A stretch of 64,000 bases of DNA from Nyssa sinensis (GCA_008638375.1 CM018032.1:39247355-39311354); one strand, 5' to 3'; counted from the first letter of the stretch, positions 1 to 12,659 are shown. The notes: generated by a model from the sequence alone, not told the origin. Made by a program: numbers and translations.

Positions 1-311
1 ATACCTTAAGAGGATGAGTTAAGACCCAGCTGATATGAGATAACTTTAAAAGGACAACGTTATTTTGCAATTCGAAGATGCAAAGTTGTGTTGCTTTGGC
101 CTAACCAAATTAAATGAGAAACCAGTCCTAAATTGTGTTGTTTGATGTTATCAATCCGAAGATGCGAAGTTGTGTTGCTTTAGCCTAACCAAATTAAATG
201 AGACACCGGTCCTAAACTATGTTGTTTGATGTTATCAATCCTTTAAGGTATGTCAATTTGTAGCTAATTAAATAAGAAAAATGTAATGATGCTACTCATA
301 AGGTTTGAACC
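1..311. repeat. Degenerate local tandem repeats, left flank of element A
   Basis: No gene is visible. The stretch holds imperfect copies of a module with the phrases ttcgaagatgcgaagttgtg, gcctaaccaaattaaatgag and gttatcaatcctttaa. The same phrases recur at about 28440-28990, beyond element A, so the two flanks were one local repeat cluster before the insertion. Confidence 0.75.
307..311. repeat. Target-site duplication GAACC of element A, left copy
   Basis: GAACC precedes the TGTCACG start of the left LTR and recurs at 28316-28320 directly after the TAACA end of the right LTR. A 5-bp duplication is normal for LTR retrotransposon integrase. Confidence 0.92.
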
Positions 312-2198
312 TGTCACGCCCCGAAATTCTGACCGAACCCGAGGCGCGACTGACGAGACAGAAAGTAAAATAAATAAAAGGACAAAAGTAATTAAATTCA
401 CTAAACATGCGTCCATCATCATCCATACATAAAATAACATCGAATACATTGTTCATCAGTCATTCGGGCTTAAGCCCTTACATAACAAAATACAAGTTTC
501 ACAAATCTCAAATACATCACAGGCTTCGCCCTATCAGGGCATCACCGAGTCTCTAGTGGCTGGAAGATCCTCATCTGAAAATGTTGCCCACGAATGGGTC
601 AGCACAACTGCTGGTATGATGAAATGCTAATGCCAGAAATAAAGCTAAGGCGTGGCATGTGCAAAGTGTACATTTATTTCTAAATGACATTCAAGCATCG
701 CAGTAATATATATGAATGGTATGCATGACACACCCATGCACAACTCTATGCCACACCCATGTCTCATTTACAGGTACTCCCCGATGGCTCGAAGTACCAA
801 TGCAATGGCCAATTTTGGGTTTTTCACCACAGGATCTACACCCTCATAATGCAAAGCACCATGTGCTTACCCACGCCATGTTCTCAAGGAATTCATCATA
901 TGCCAATATGCCAATGCAATCTCAATGAACATGAATCTCAATAATATAACATGCTCGGACAATAAGAAATAAATCACTAGTCAGTTTCATATACATGCAT
1001 ATCTCATATGTTCGTACATCATGATTCATGTTCTTCACTTTATTAACTTGCAAGTAACACATAACATGTGAACAACTAATTCCAAATAAACAGGTAAACA
1101 CATTACAGATAAACACATACAGCATTCCAGTCATTCACAAATATTCCTAACTTAACTTCATTTCTAACACTAGCAAAACACCATACCTGATGGGTTGGTA
1201 TCAACCCTAGAAGATCGTGCACTATATGTAACTGAACCGGCGGATAAAAATGCAGAAGATCAGATCGCCTCCTCCTGTCCTGTCAGTGTTCCTAAAAGTA
1301 GAAATTACAACTCAGTCTATTGTTATTTGAATTTATGTTATTCATCAAATTTTATGTCTTTAATTCATAAGTTTATATTCTGCTAAATTAAACTCTACCA
1401 TTGGTTCTAGAACGTTGAAGAAAATAAGTTTAGGTTTTCGTAGAACTCAATTCGGACACCAGGGTTGAAAAGAGCAAAACAGTCATTTTGCACTTTACAC
1501 GTGTCCTTACATTTCGTGACCTCTTTTTACAAATCGGGCTCTACGGTTGAGTCCGGAATGTTCGAGATAATAAAATTTCACTATTTGTTTACCTAATTCG
1601 GAGTTCGTCTGACAGTGTTTCAAGTTAGGGGCATTTTAGTAATTTTAAGGGTTACTACGGTTCTTTTAATTTTCGGGACCCCGTCTCGTAAAACGGACCT
1701 CACCATTGGTCTCAGAAGGGTCGAGATAGTCAAAATACACTAATGACTTGTCCCATTTGGACTCCGGGATATTTTTGAATATTTAATTAATTAAATTAAT
1801 TTAATTAAATAATTAATTAATTAATTTAATTAATATTTTATTAATAATTTAATCAGGTGGGTAAAAGTGAAATTTCCAACAGTTGGGGGGTCAATTTGTA
1901 ATTTCCGAAAGTTCAGGGTTAAGGTTCAAATTCCAAAAGGTTCAAGGTTCAAATTGAAACTAGTTTAATTAGTTATTCTTAATCAGGTTAACCAAACAGG
2001 GGCTAATCCTAGAACAGGGATAGGATATCCCTGTTTCAATTTAATTCCAATTTCTTAATTTCTTATCCTTGCAACCAAACGGGCCAAACTCCATTTTAAT
2101 TTAAAACAACCACGCGACACGTGGCAGGGGCGGTCCACGCCCGACCCGAACCGGACCCGACCCGTACCCGGACCCGACCCGGAACAGTACCCCTTCGT
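312..2198 (-). repeat. Element A left LTR, first segment
   Basis: Aligns nearly base for base with 25467-27353 of the right LTR. It breaks at TTCGT, where the LARD array inserted, and resumes at 19882. The two segments sum to 2848 bp against 2849 bp for the intact right LTR. It contains the shared chromovirus LTR core block at about 1682-1745 and a (TTAA)-rich stretch around 1785-1850. Confidence 0.93.
2194..2198. repeat. Target-site duplication TTCGT of the LARD array, left
   Basis: Matches 19877-19881. The other LTR of element A has a single TTCGT at 27349-27353, which proves the duplication by comparison with an unoccupied site. Confidence 0.95.
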
Positions 2199-3890
2199 TG
2201 TCACGACCCGAAACCCACCCTATGCGGATCTCGTATCGTGGGGCCGACCCAATGGCCGTCCCTACTTTTTCCATTCTTTTACCAATGATAACAGTAAATA
2301 ATATAAACATGACATTAAAGTGCGGAAGCTTTATTACAATTATTGTTCCAAGACTAAACTTCAACTAACAATAAACTGATCCTAAACCACTCTTAGGTGG
2401 TGAGTACATGGGAGAGACTTCATTCATTTCTATTATGCTCCTCAACTGTCTCCTTAAGCTCCTGATCTCCTACTGTGGTTCTGTAACATTCTCACCTGAA
2501 AAATTTAGTAAGGGGTGAGCTACAAACTCAGTAAGTAGAAGCCTATCCCCAATACGGGTGGGGATGACATAAATGAATACAAGTCAAAGTAACATGATAG
2601 CCAGTCATGATAACGATTCCAGTCAACTGTAAAATGCTACAATGGCCAATGAGCGACAAGGTACAATAACAGTCAAGAGTAACCAATGAATGACAACGTA
2701 CAATAACCGTCAAGAGTAACAGTGTAGCATGAATATAGAATAGGCTCGATGAACACAATCAACATAAATACTGCCACAATGAAACGGTCACAGTCAAGTC
2801 CAATGAATCAAACCAATCAACATAGAACAATATCAATTAACATGGATGATGCCTTTACTCTGTTCAGGGTTTGGCAGACCCTCGGTCTTTTGGGGCCCGG
2901 CATACCCCCCATTAACATAAATGCATATAAAATGCCCATTATCCTTAATGCGTAAAAATGCCATAATTGCCATATGTCCTTTTTTTTTTTGACCCGTAGG
3001 TCCCATAAATTGACCCGTAGGTCCCAGTCAATCAGATAGCATCAGATAGGTAATGTGACTGAGCACAAAACCCGGCACTTAACATAAATTAAGATTCTAT
3101 AGTATTCCATATGAATGTACCAAAACATGGAACATCATAACATAACATACAGTAAATGGATATCAATGAAATGAATCAGTAATGCAACATCAACCAATAG
3201 GCATCCACCAGGTAGAGCAATATCCATGGTGGGAAACAATGACAGTGAATACATATATGAGTACAAGATTGGCAGTAATGGAAAGAACGTGGCTTGGAAA
3301 CCACGTATCAAAGATAGGAATCCACTTACCTTATCAATGTCTTAATATCCCGTGACTTCCTCCTTTCCTTTTGACTTGCCTATAAATCAATAAACACATT
3401 TCAGCTTTCATATAATTTACCGAATTTATGCCTCGTTACTCTAAATACCTCCCGTACTAATTTATGCTTTACGATTTCTATTTTAAACTTAATTTACCCA
3501 AAAGGACAAAATGGTCATTTACGTGTCTCTACTTTTTGGGTTCTGTTTTCATAATTTGGACTTCACCGTTAAGTCCAGTAGGTTTGAATTAATAAAAATT
3601 CACTATTTACTTAACTAAATCGGAGTCCGTTTGACTCACCTTTGAGGTAAGGGCATTTTGGTCATTTTGGCATTCTACGGTTATTTTATTTTTTTTCGGG
3701 ACTCTGTCTCGTAAAACGGACCTCACTATTAAATTCAGAGGGTCCAAAATAGTAAGTTTTTATTATTCGTTCTACTAATTTAGGCGTCGAAATTAAATTT
3801 AAAATTTATTAATTTAAATCATTTATTTAAATTAATTAATCTGGATAATACATATAGTATTTGAGTCCAAACAGACCACATGTGCCTTGG

Positions 3891-3944
3891 TGGCACAGTG
3901 GCTAAGCTTCTCCACCTTTCTCCTTTGGTCACAGGTTCAATTCA
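3891..3944 (+). repeat. tRNA-like Pol III module (A and B box) in LARD LTR 1
   Basis: tggcacagtggc (3891-3902) fits the A-box pattern and ggttcaattca (3934-3944) the B-box, about 30 bases apart, followed by T runs at 3979-3988. This is the layout of a tRNA-derived SINE head. It recurs in LTR 2 (10959-11012) and LTR 3 (18018-18071), on the strand opposite to the retrotransposon sense. Whether it is transcribed is not known from sequence. Confidence 0.6.
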
Positions 3945-4352
3945 CTACCCATACAAATTTTCCATTCCTCGTTATTATTTTTTTTTTCATTTCCTGTTCA
4001 AGTTTAACCCAACCATTGGATAGCTCTCCTTTCTAACCAAACACTATCTAAACTCAAATTTAAAAATTTACTCATGAAGTACAAGTGTTGGACAGTCATC
4101 TGAATGGGTGGGTCGGGTCAGACCCGACCCGGTTTGGCCAAAATAAAATCGGAAAAACACTCGGCCGCGCAGGTTTTTCCTCACGCATGGCCAGTCACCT
4201 CCCTGTAAATGTCGTGATCTCTCTTGTTTCTTGATCATTTTTCCTGATTCAAATTGTAATATGAACCCAATTCCATGCATACTAAGATCCTAAAATCAAT
4301 TAAATCATTCATACTTTTGACAAAAACATGAAACAGGATCAAATCACCCAGC

Positions 4353-4427
4353 TTACCTTCCAAACGCCAAAGCAGTTGTGGTGGCTTCATGGATTAAACG
4401 TAGGGGGTGCAAACCGGCAATGGCAGC
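4353..4427 (-). pseudogene. Hsp70-14/15 (Hsp110-type) exon fragment captured in LARD LTR 1
   Basis: Within a 100-codon minus-strand frame (4353-4655), the last 25 codons read IAGLHPLRLIHEATTTALA, then FGR. This closely resembles the ATPase-domain stretch of plant Hsp70-14/15 (Hsp110/SSE family), known there as IAGLHPL-LIHE-TATALAYG. The match stops at AAG/GTAAGC (around 4350-4358), a good splice donor, so the fragment looks like an exon end with the start of its intron, taken from genomic DNA. The codons upstream of the match (about 4428-4655) do not resemble the Hsp protein as I know it and could come from elsewhere. No chaperone function is possible from so short a piece. Confidence 0.62.
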
Positions 4428-5372
4428 TTTGCCCAAGCTGGGTTCTCCAATTTTTGTGTCAACTTCCACTTCTGAAATCTTTTGTTTCAACCCAACACCA
4501 TGCCACCCATTTTCTCCGCACCGACTTGCATTACCTTCATCCCTAGGATTATCCAGAAGTTCAATCCGCCTCAAGCAAAACCTCATTATCTGAAACAGGG
4601 CCGTATCAACCTCTGAACAGCCAAAATGGGAACCTATCCACTGTTTGTGTGCCACCCGTCATCCCTAAACGATCAAACGCTTCTAATCGACGCTCCAACG
4701 CCCAACAATACCCAATCCATTCCTAAACAAGTCGCAGACGTTTCCCCTGTTCTGGGCTGTGTCGTCGGTAGTATGGAGATGGGTCCGCCGATCTGATCGG
4801 AACGGCCAGTCGTTTGGTTAGGGAATTCGGCTATTGATGTGGGCAGTTTGGAGATGGGTCTGCAGAATTTTGAGGAATACCAGGTTGTGCCATCTCAGTT
4901 GGAGTAGTTGATGGTATTTGCCATGCCTTGGATGACAAGGTCTTACCATACTGATCTATGCCCTGATGGCCAACAGTGATGAGGAGATGGTGGAATATGG
5001 CAACCAGCTTAGGCGCAGCATCTTGCGGTTGAGGCTTGGCCTTGAGCATCCACGCTGGGCGTGATCATACCGTGGCGTTGGTACAGGTTTCAGCGAAGCA
5101 GAGTGGGGGAAGGTTGTAGCGTGGTTGTGATGGTGAGGACAGTGGATCTGATTTGGGTTAGAGAGAAAAATGAGAGAGATGTGAGATTGGTTAACCATGA
5201 GGGTGGCGTTACAGTTGGGTCAACCGCATCTCCTACTCTTTCTTTCTTTTCTTTTTTGTTGTTTTTTTTTTTTCTTTTCTGTTCAGCTTCTTCCATCCCG
5301 TAACCCCCTCCCTCTTTTCAGCGCCCTTTCATTTCTTACACATAACTCTCCATCCTTTGTGTAACCCCCTTT

Positions 5373-5534
5373 ATGTTAATATATATATATATATATATCC
5401 ACCCATATTCATGTATATATATATATACATATATATCTAACACCACATGCCATAACATAATTTTTATTTATTTATTTATTTATTCCATTTCTAATTCTTA
5501 TTTTATTTTTATTTCATTTGTATTTGTATTTTTA

Positions 5535-5592
<58 letters not shown>
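5373..5592. repeat. Microsatellite block at the end of LARD LTR 1
   Basis: Successive TA, TTTA and TTA tracts; the TTA tract spans about 5538-5592. Equivalent blocks lie at 12446-12656 (LTR 2) and 19504-19713 (LTR 3), with different TA and TTA repeat numbers, showing slippage after duplication. Confidence 0.9.
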
Positions 5593-5594
<2 letters not shown>

Positions 5595-5755
5595 TCCAGT
5601 ATCCGTTCGTGATTTGCTCGGGCATCGTCCGGGCATGACCCGTACTTCCAACTATTAAGATTCTAACTTATCCGTTTATTCAATATTAAACTAAAAAGCT
5701 TTAACGGCTTGGTTCACATGGTTCACCGGGTTAAAATTTGGGTCAGGGTGTTACA

Positions 5756-5769
5756 TTCTACCCCCCTTA
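5756..5769 (-). promoter_or_regulatory. LARD polypurine tract, copy 1
   Basis: ttctaccccccctt-like run directly after LTR 1; on the minus strand it is a G/A run followed by the LTR. Repeated at 12821-12834. Confidence 0.75.
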
Positions 5770-8700
5770 AATTGAGTTTTGTCCCCAAAACTCGAATGTT
5801 CGTAATCCATGAAACTCTGTCACCTCATCATGCCAGTTTCATCATCATAATTTCCTTTGTAGCCTGTCTCTGGGACTTATCTTTATTCTTCAGATACTAT
5901 ATGCTTAGGCAGGTAGATTTCTTTCTATAAGATTCATAGTTCTTTTGTATTCCTCTTTATTTTCTTTCAATAGTGAATTTAAAAGTCAAGTGTTTGCCCC
6001 TTTTACTTCCTCGGGGCTTTCACTCATTGTCTCCAAATTTTAATATTAACATTCTCATGCGTATTTCTTTAGTTCCCAAATCTGGGGCTAGGGATCTATT
6101 ACTTCCATTACTCACCTTGAGTCATCTTTTCAGTTACTTGACTATTTCTCCTTGCTACCAGTCTCTTGACTAGTTTTGCAGCTAGTTGTTCTATTCATCT
6201 CATTTGGTATTAAGTCGTAATTGTTTTATTGTTCATGGTCTCTCACCTCCCATTGACATTGCCAAGTAAAGATATCTAGCACCTCGATCCCTTTTTTTTT
6301 TTTTTTTATCCCTTTCTTTGGTAGTGGTCCTAGGAAGTCAACGGTGTAACTAGACTACACCACCTCTATCGTTTAGAGTATTTTGGACATCTCATTCAAG
6401 TACTTTAAGTTTTCCTAAGGACAAAGTATCATATTCCCTTTCGTTTTCATAAACATCTTTTGGTTCGTGTTAGGACGATTTACTCGAATTCTCTTTGCAT
6501 TACAATATTTATCCCTTGCTCGAGTGTTCTCAAATTTATTCAAACTTTTCATTTGTGATTTCTTAATCAATTGTCCATTTCTTGAAGATTTATCAATCCT
6601 CTTTTCATTTCACTTGTATTGTTCATTGGCATTACTGTCTTTGTTTTCAAATTCATGCTTATCATTTTATGATTTAGATAGATTAAGGAGATCAATTCCT
6701 CTATTTTTTTTTTCACATTATAGGTAGGTGCTTTTTACCATTGCTCTTTTCATAAGTTTTGATTCTTCATCCCTTCATAGATTAAGGTATGGTACATATA
6801 CTTATAAAATTTTAGGGTAGTCTTTTACTCCAGTCACTGATTCTTCATGTGATAGTCTACTTCGATAGCATCCTTAATGGCGTTATCGTATTTGGTTTAC
6901 CTAGGATTTTCCACATCATTTGATCAGTTCAAGTCTCAAGTCTTATGACTTGTTAGTTTATGACCATTCTTTTGGTTTCACTTACCTTTGCTCATAATGG
7001 TTGTTCAACTGTCTCATTTCTTATCCTCGTCATTATATTCGGTTTTCCATCATATGTTACATTTCTCTCCCTAGTCGTTATTCACCTTTTCTTTTTTTTT
7101 TTTCATTTCATTCTTTCAAGAACTTATTCAACCGTAGAGGGAGTCCCTTGTATATTCTGTGACTTCATATCATATTTTAGGATTGTTCACATCATTTAAT
7201 CGTCTAATCATTTTATCGTTACATTTGACATTCAAAGTTTATCACAACGATATCAATATATATATATATATATATATATATTTTTTTCATTATGGAAATT
7301 CCCTACTTCCTTGGTGTCACAATTCAGTTATTCCTACTTTCTACCTTGATCTTGATTGTTCTCGTAACCCAATTACTTAGGTATCGTTTTAGCACAGTCA
7401 TTGTCCTCACTAGTTTTTATATGCATTACGTATGCCACAATTTTCGTCTCTTTAATTGCTAAGTCACGTAAATCCTCAAAATCATTCAATGTCATCAATC
7501 ATTTATCTTTTGAGTTAGATTCAGCTAGCTCAATAAAGTATAACCCATAATTAGGTCCTATTGTTACCTAGGTTAATAAGATCCATTGAATTTTCCCAAC
7601 TATCATTTATCACGTGTCAATCTCCTTTTAGGACCATCACAGTTCATAAATGTTCACTTGATAATCTCATTTAATCAGTCTCTATCTACCAATAATGCAT
7701 TTGTCTTTACTCTATATGACTCACTCAAGAATCCTCCTAATTCTGACATATCGTCAGTCTATCTAGAGTCTTAACGCCTCATGTTACCATTCAATAAGTC
7801 TTCCTCAGACCATCTCTTACATAGACTTCTTGTTAAATTCCTCGACTTTTCAAGATTTCACAATCCCAACTCTATGTCACCTTATATCTTTTAAAAGAGC
7901 ATTTGTTGCTGCCCTTGTTAACATGCTAGTTTCCCCCAATTCATAGATCAATTCATAGTTTAATGCCTTAGGAGTCATCAGCCTCAACACTGGTACGATT
8001 CTTCCCAAGAATCTTTAACTTTTGCCCTTAAGCATACCATTTTCACCTAAAAGTCACTATTCATTTAATTGTCTCAATCGTCCAAGAAACATCAAGTCAG
8101 TCATAGCATAGTCTTTCCCAAAAACTAGTAACCTTAGTATTTAATCAAGCTATTGTTTTCCAAAAGTCACCAATCATTTAACTATTTAAATCCTCGAATT
8201 CTTAGTTCCTCCAAAGATATCTAATCGGTTAATAACCGTATACTTATGATCTGTATCTCATATGCCTTATATATATCATTCAATAATGATTTCCTCGTAA
8301 TACCTCAGAATCATATATCATCTCAATTTCATGGTTTCTCTATATGATTACTGCCAGTTCTGTCTTTACAATAATTTGAATCACATTGACCTCTAACAGT
8401 TATTCAGAATCTTCTATCATTTACCTTCATCCAACTCGATAGAGTATTGACTAAATCAATCACACCTCATCTTAGATTACAAGATTCATGGATCTCTCCC
8501 TAATATTCATTCATCATGTGTCAGCCTATTTCCAAAATCATCACATTTCATAAGATCAATTCTAGCAATCTCGCTCATTTAGGAATTGTCTTCAAGACTT
8601 TACTCATTTCTACTCTATCAGGGTCCACTTATGTTTTACTTAAGAATTTATATTTTTAGTCCTTCTGTGATTATCCATTCAATTTCTATCTCTCATTCAA

Positions 8701-9250
8701 ACATTTTATTTATCCATAACATTTATCGAAATCTCCTCAAATATTTTCAGTGTCATTCCTCGAAAATCCTCATCGTTTATTTTCAAACATATTACTATTC
8801 CCTACAGGTAACTATTTACTGAATCATCTCAATTTTTCAAGAATCACCAGTTTTCATCATAACATATAGTATCTTCGTCCAATATATAATATTCATCAAT
8901 GATAAACCCCTCGATGGTATTGAAACAGTTAACTTATAGCCTAGAGGTTCTGTTTCTAAGTTCAACTTAGCAGTAAATGTGGAACTATAAATCAATTCTC
9001 CAGACAATATATGAACAGTTTGTAAGTAACTGAAAAATACCTACGGATACTGGTACAGTAGCCCAATCATCATCTGGTGTTAACCTTTCCTGTAAAGGAT
9101 AATCAGTCAATGTATACATAAAATAACTATCAGCGTTCGCATAAAAGTCTAGCCTAGTAATGTCAGTATTATCCATCGACTAACTCTTAGACTTTAGCAA
9201 TTCTAGTACTCTAATCCTGTCTCCCATGACTCACTAGAACCTAAGACTTT

Positions 9251-9262
9251 GCTCTGATACCA
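9251..9262 (-). promoter_or_regulatory. LARD primer-binding site, copy 1
   Basis: TGGTATCAGAGC on the minus strand, complementary to initiator-Met tRNA, three bases from LTR 2. Identical to that of elements A and C. Confidence 0.92.
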
Positions 9263-10958
9263 AGCTGTCACGACCCGAAACCCACCCTATGCGGATCTCG
9301 TATCGTGGGGCCGACCCAATGGCCGTCCCTACTTTTTCCATTCTTTTACCAATGATAACAGTAAATAATATAAACATGACATTAAAGTGCGGAAGCTTTA
9401 TTACAATTATTGTTCCAAGACTAAACTTCAACTAACAATAAACTGATCCTAAACCACTCTTAGGTGGTGAGTACATGGGAGAGACTTCATTCATTTCTAT
9501 TATGCTCCTCAACTGTCTCCTTAAGCTCCTGATCTCCTACTGTGGTTCTGTAACATTCTCACCTGAAAAATTTAGTAAGGGGTGAGCTACAAACTCAGTA
9601 AGTAGAAGCCTATCCCCAATACGGGTGGGGATGACATAAATGAATACAAGTCAAAGGTAACATGATAGCCAGTCATGATAACGATTCCAGTCAACTGTAA
9701 AATGCCACAATGGCCAATGAGCGACAAGGTACAATAACAGTCAAGAGTAACCAATGAATGACAACGTACAATAACCGTCAAGAGTAACAGTGTAGCATGA
9801 ATATAGAATAGGCTCGATGAACACAATCAACATAAATACCGCCACAATGAAACGGTCACAGTCAAGTCCAATGAATCAAACCAATCAACATAGAACAATA
9901 TCAATTAACATGGATGATGCCTTTACTCTGTTCAGGGTTTGGCAGACCCTCGGTCTTTTGGGGCCCGGCATACCCCCCATTAACATAAATGCATATAAAA
10001 TGCCCATTATCCTTAATGCGTAAAAATGCCATAATTGCCATATGTCCTTTTTTTTTTTGACCCGTAGGTCCCATAAATTGACCCGTAGGTCCCAGTCAAT
10101 CAGATAGCATCAGATAGGTAATGTGACTGAGCACAAAACCCGGCACTTAACATAAATTAAGATTCTATAGTATTCCATATGAATGTACCAAAACATGGAA
10201 CATCATAACATAACATACAGTAAATGGATATCAATGAAATGAATCAGTAATGCAACATCAACCAATAGGCATCCACCAGGTAAAGCAATATCCATGGTGG
10301 GAAACAATGACAGTGAATACATATATGAGTACAAGATTGGCAGTAATGGAAAGAACGTGGCTTGGAAACCACGTATCAAAGATAGGAATCCACTTACCTT
10401 ATCAATGTCTTAATATCCCGTGACTTCCTCCTTTCCTTTTGACTTGCCTATAAATCAATAAACACATTTCAGCTTTCATATAATTTACCGAATTTATGCC
10501 TCGTTACTCTAAATACCTCCCGTACTAATTTATGCTTTACGATTTCTATTTTAAACTTAATTTACCCAAAAGGACAAAATGGTCATTTACGTGTCTCTAC
10601 TTTTTGGGTTCTGTTTTCATAATTTGGACTTCACCGTTAAGTCCAGTAGGTTTGAATTAATAAAAATTCACTATTTACTTAACTAAATCGGAGTCCGTTT
10701 GACTCACCTTTGAGGTAGGGGCATTTTGATCATTTTGGCATTATACGGTTATTTTATTTTTTTTCGGGACTCTGTCTCGTAAAACGGACCTCACTATTAA
10801 ATTCAGAGGGTCCAAAATAGTAAGTTTTTATTATTCGTTCTACTAATTTAGGCGTCGAAATTAAATTTAAAATTTATTAATTTAAATCATTTATTTAAAT
10901 TAATTAATCTGGATAATACATATAGTATTTGAGTCCAAACAGACCACATGTGCCTTGG

Positions 10959-11012
10959 TGGCACAGTGGCTAAGCTTCTCCACCTTTCTCCTTTGGTCAC
11001 AGGTTCAATTCA
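10959..11012 (+). repeat. tRNA-like Pol III module in LARD LTR 2
   Basis: Copy of the module described at 3891-3944, with identical A- and B-box-like sequences. Confidence 0.58.
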
Positions 11013-11420
11013 CTACCCATACAAATTTTCCATTCCTCGTTATTATTTTTTTTTTCATTTCCTGTTCAAGTTTAACCCAACCATTGGATAGCTCTCCTTT
11101 CTAACCAAACACTATCTAAACTCAAATTTAAAAATTTACTCATGAAGTACAAGTGTTGGACAGTCATCTGAATGGGTGGGTCGGGTCAGACCCGACCCGG
11201 TTTGGCCAAAATAAAATCGGAAAAACACTCGGCCGCGCAGGTTTTTCCTCACGCATGGCCAGTCACCTCCCTGTAAATGTCGTGATCTCTCTTGTTTCTT
11301 GATCATTTTTCCTGATTCAAATTGTAATATGAACCCAATTCCATGCATACTAAGATCCTAAAATCAATTAAATCATTCATACTTTTGACAAAAACATGAA
11401 ACAGGATCAAATCACCCAGC

Positions 11421-11495
11421 TTACCTTCCAAACGCCAAAGCAGTTGTGGTGGCTTCATGGATTAAACGTAGGGGGTGCAAACCGGCAATGGCAGC
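11421..11495 (-). pseudogene. Hsp110-like exon fragment in LARD LTR 2
   Basis: Identical copy of the fragment at 4353-4427, carried by LTR duplication. Confidence 0.6.
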
Positions 11496-12605
11496 TTTGC
11501 CCAAGCTGGGTTCTCCAATTTTTGTGTCAACTTCCACTTCTGAAATCTTTTGTTTCAACCCAACACCATGCCACCCATTTTCTCCGCACCGACTTGCATT
11601 ACCTTCATCCCTAGGATTATCCAGAAGTTCAATCCGCCTCAAGCAAAACCTCATTATCTGAAACAGGGCCGTATCAACCTCTGAACAGCCAAAATGGGAA
11701 CCTATCCACTGTTTGTGTGCCACCCGTCATCCCTAAACGATCAAACGCTTCTAATCGACGCTCCAACGCCCAACAATACCCAATCCATTCCTAAACAAGT
11801 CGCAGACGTTTCCCCTGTTCTGGGCTGTGTCGTCGGTAGTATGGAGATGGGTCCGCCGATCTGATCGGAACGGCCAGTCGTTTGGTTAGGGAATTCGGCT
11901 ATTGATGTGGGCAGTTTGGAGATGGGTCTGCAGAATTTTGAGGAATACCAGGTTGTGCCATCTCAGTTGGAGTAGTTGATGGTATTTGCCATGCCTTGGA
12001 TGACAAGGTCTTACCATACTGATCTATGCCCTGATGGCCAACAGTGATGAGGAGATGGTGGAATATGGCAACCAGCTTAGGCGCAGCATCTTGCGGTTGA
12101 GGCTTGGCCTTGAGCATCCACGCTGGGCGTGATCATACCGTGGCGTTGGTACAGGTTTCAGCGAAGCAGAGTGGGGGAAGGTTGTAGCGTGGTTGTGATG
12201 GTGAGGACAGTGGATCTGATTTGGGTTAGAGAGAAAAATGAGAGAGATGTGAGATTGGTTAACCATGAGGGTGGCGTTACAGTTGGGTCAACCGCATCTC
12301 CTACTCTTTCTTTCTTTTCTTTTTTGTTGTTTTTTTTTTTCTTTTCTGTTCAGCTTCTTCCATCCCGTAACCCCCTCCCTCTTTTCAGCGCCCTTTCATT
12401 TCTTACACATAACTCTCCATCCTTTGTGTAACCCCCTTTATGTTAATATATATATATATATATATATATCCACCCATATTCATGTATATATATATATACA
12501 TATATATCTAACACCACATGCCATAACATAATTTTTATTTATTTATTTATTTATTCCATTTCTAATTCTTATTTTATTTTTATTTCATTTGTATTTGTAT
12601 TTTTA

Positions 12606-12659
<54 letters not shown>

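Larger units (their letters stand above)
2199..5755 (-). repeat. LARD LTR 1
   Basis: 3557 bp, tgtcacgaccc...gtgttaca. It carries the LTR core block near 3706, a tRNA-like Pol III module at 3891-3944, an Hsp110-like fragment at 4353-4427 and a microsatellite block at 5373-5592. Small frames inside it (such as 2749-2955 and 4068-4280) recur in all copies only because the copies are nearly identical. Confidence 0.93.
5756..9265 (-). other. LARD internal domain, copy 1 (noncoding)
   Basis: 3510 bp, T/C-rich on the plus strand. No sense-strand frame exceeds 63 codons, and there is no zinc knuckle, YxDD or integrase motif. It opens next to LTR 1 with the polypurine tract (5756-5769) and ends at the PBS (9251-9262). 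A TA microsatellite at about 7257-7280 is longer than in copy 2. A 63-codon frame (8985-9176, minus) begins about 75 bases after the PBS, where a Gag start would lie; I do not recognise it. Confidence 0.88.

Noticed and set aside
4831..5049. 72-codon minus-strand frame in LARD LTR 1, repeated at 11899 and 18958
   Set aside because: Conserved only because the LTRs are nearly identical; no recognised family. It may be part of captured DNA next to the Hsp110-like fragment, but I cannot support a call.
5061..5303. Plus-strand frames rich in Phe/Ser at the LARD LTR end
   Set aside because: They run into T/C tracts and change length between LTR copies.
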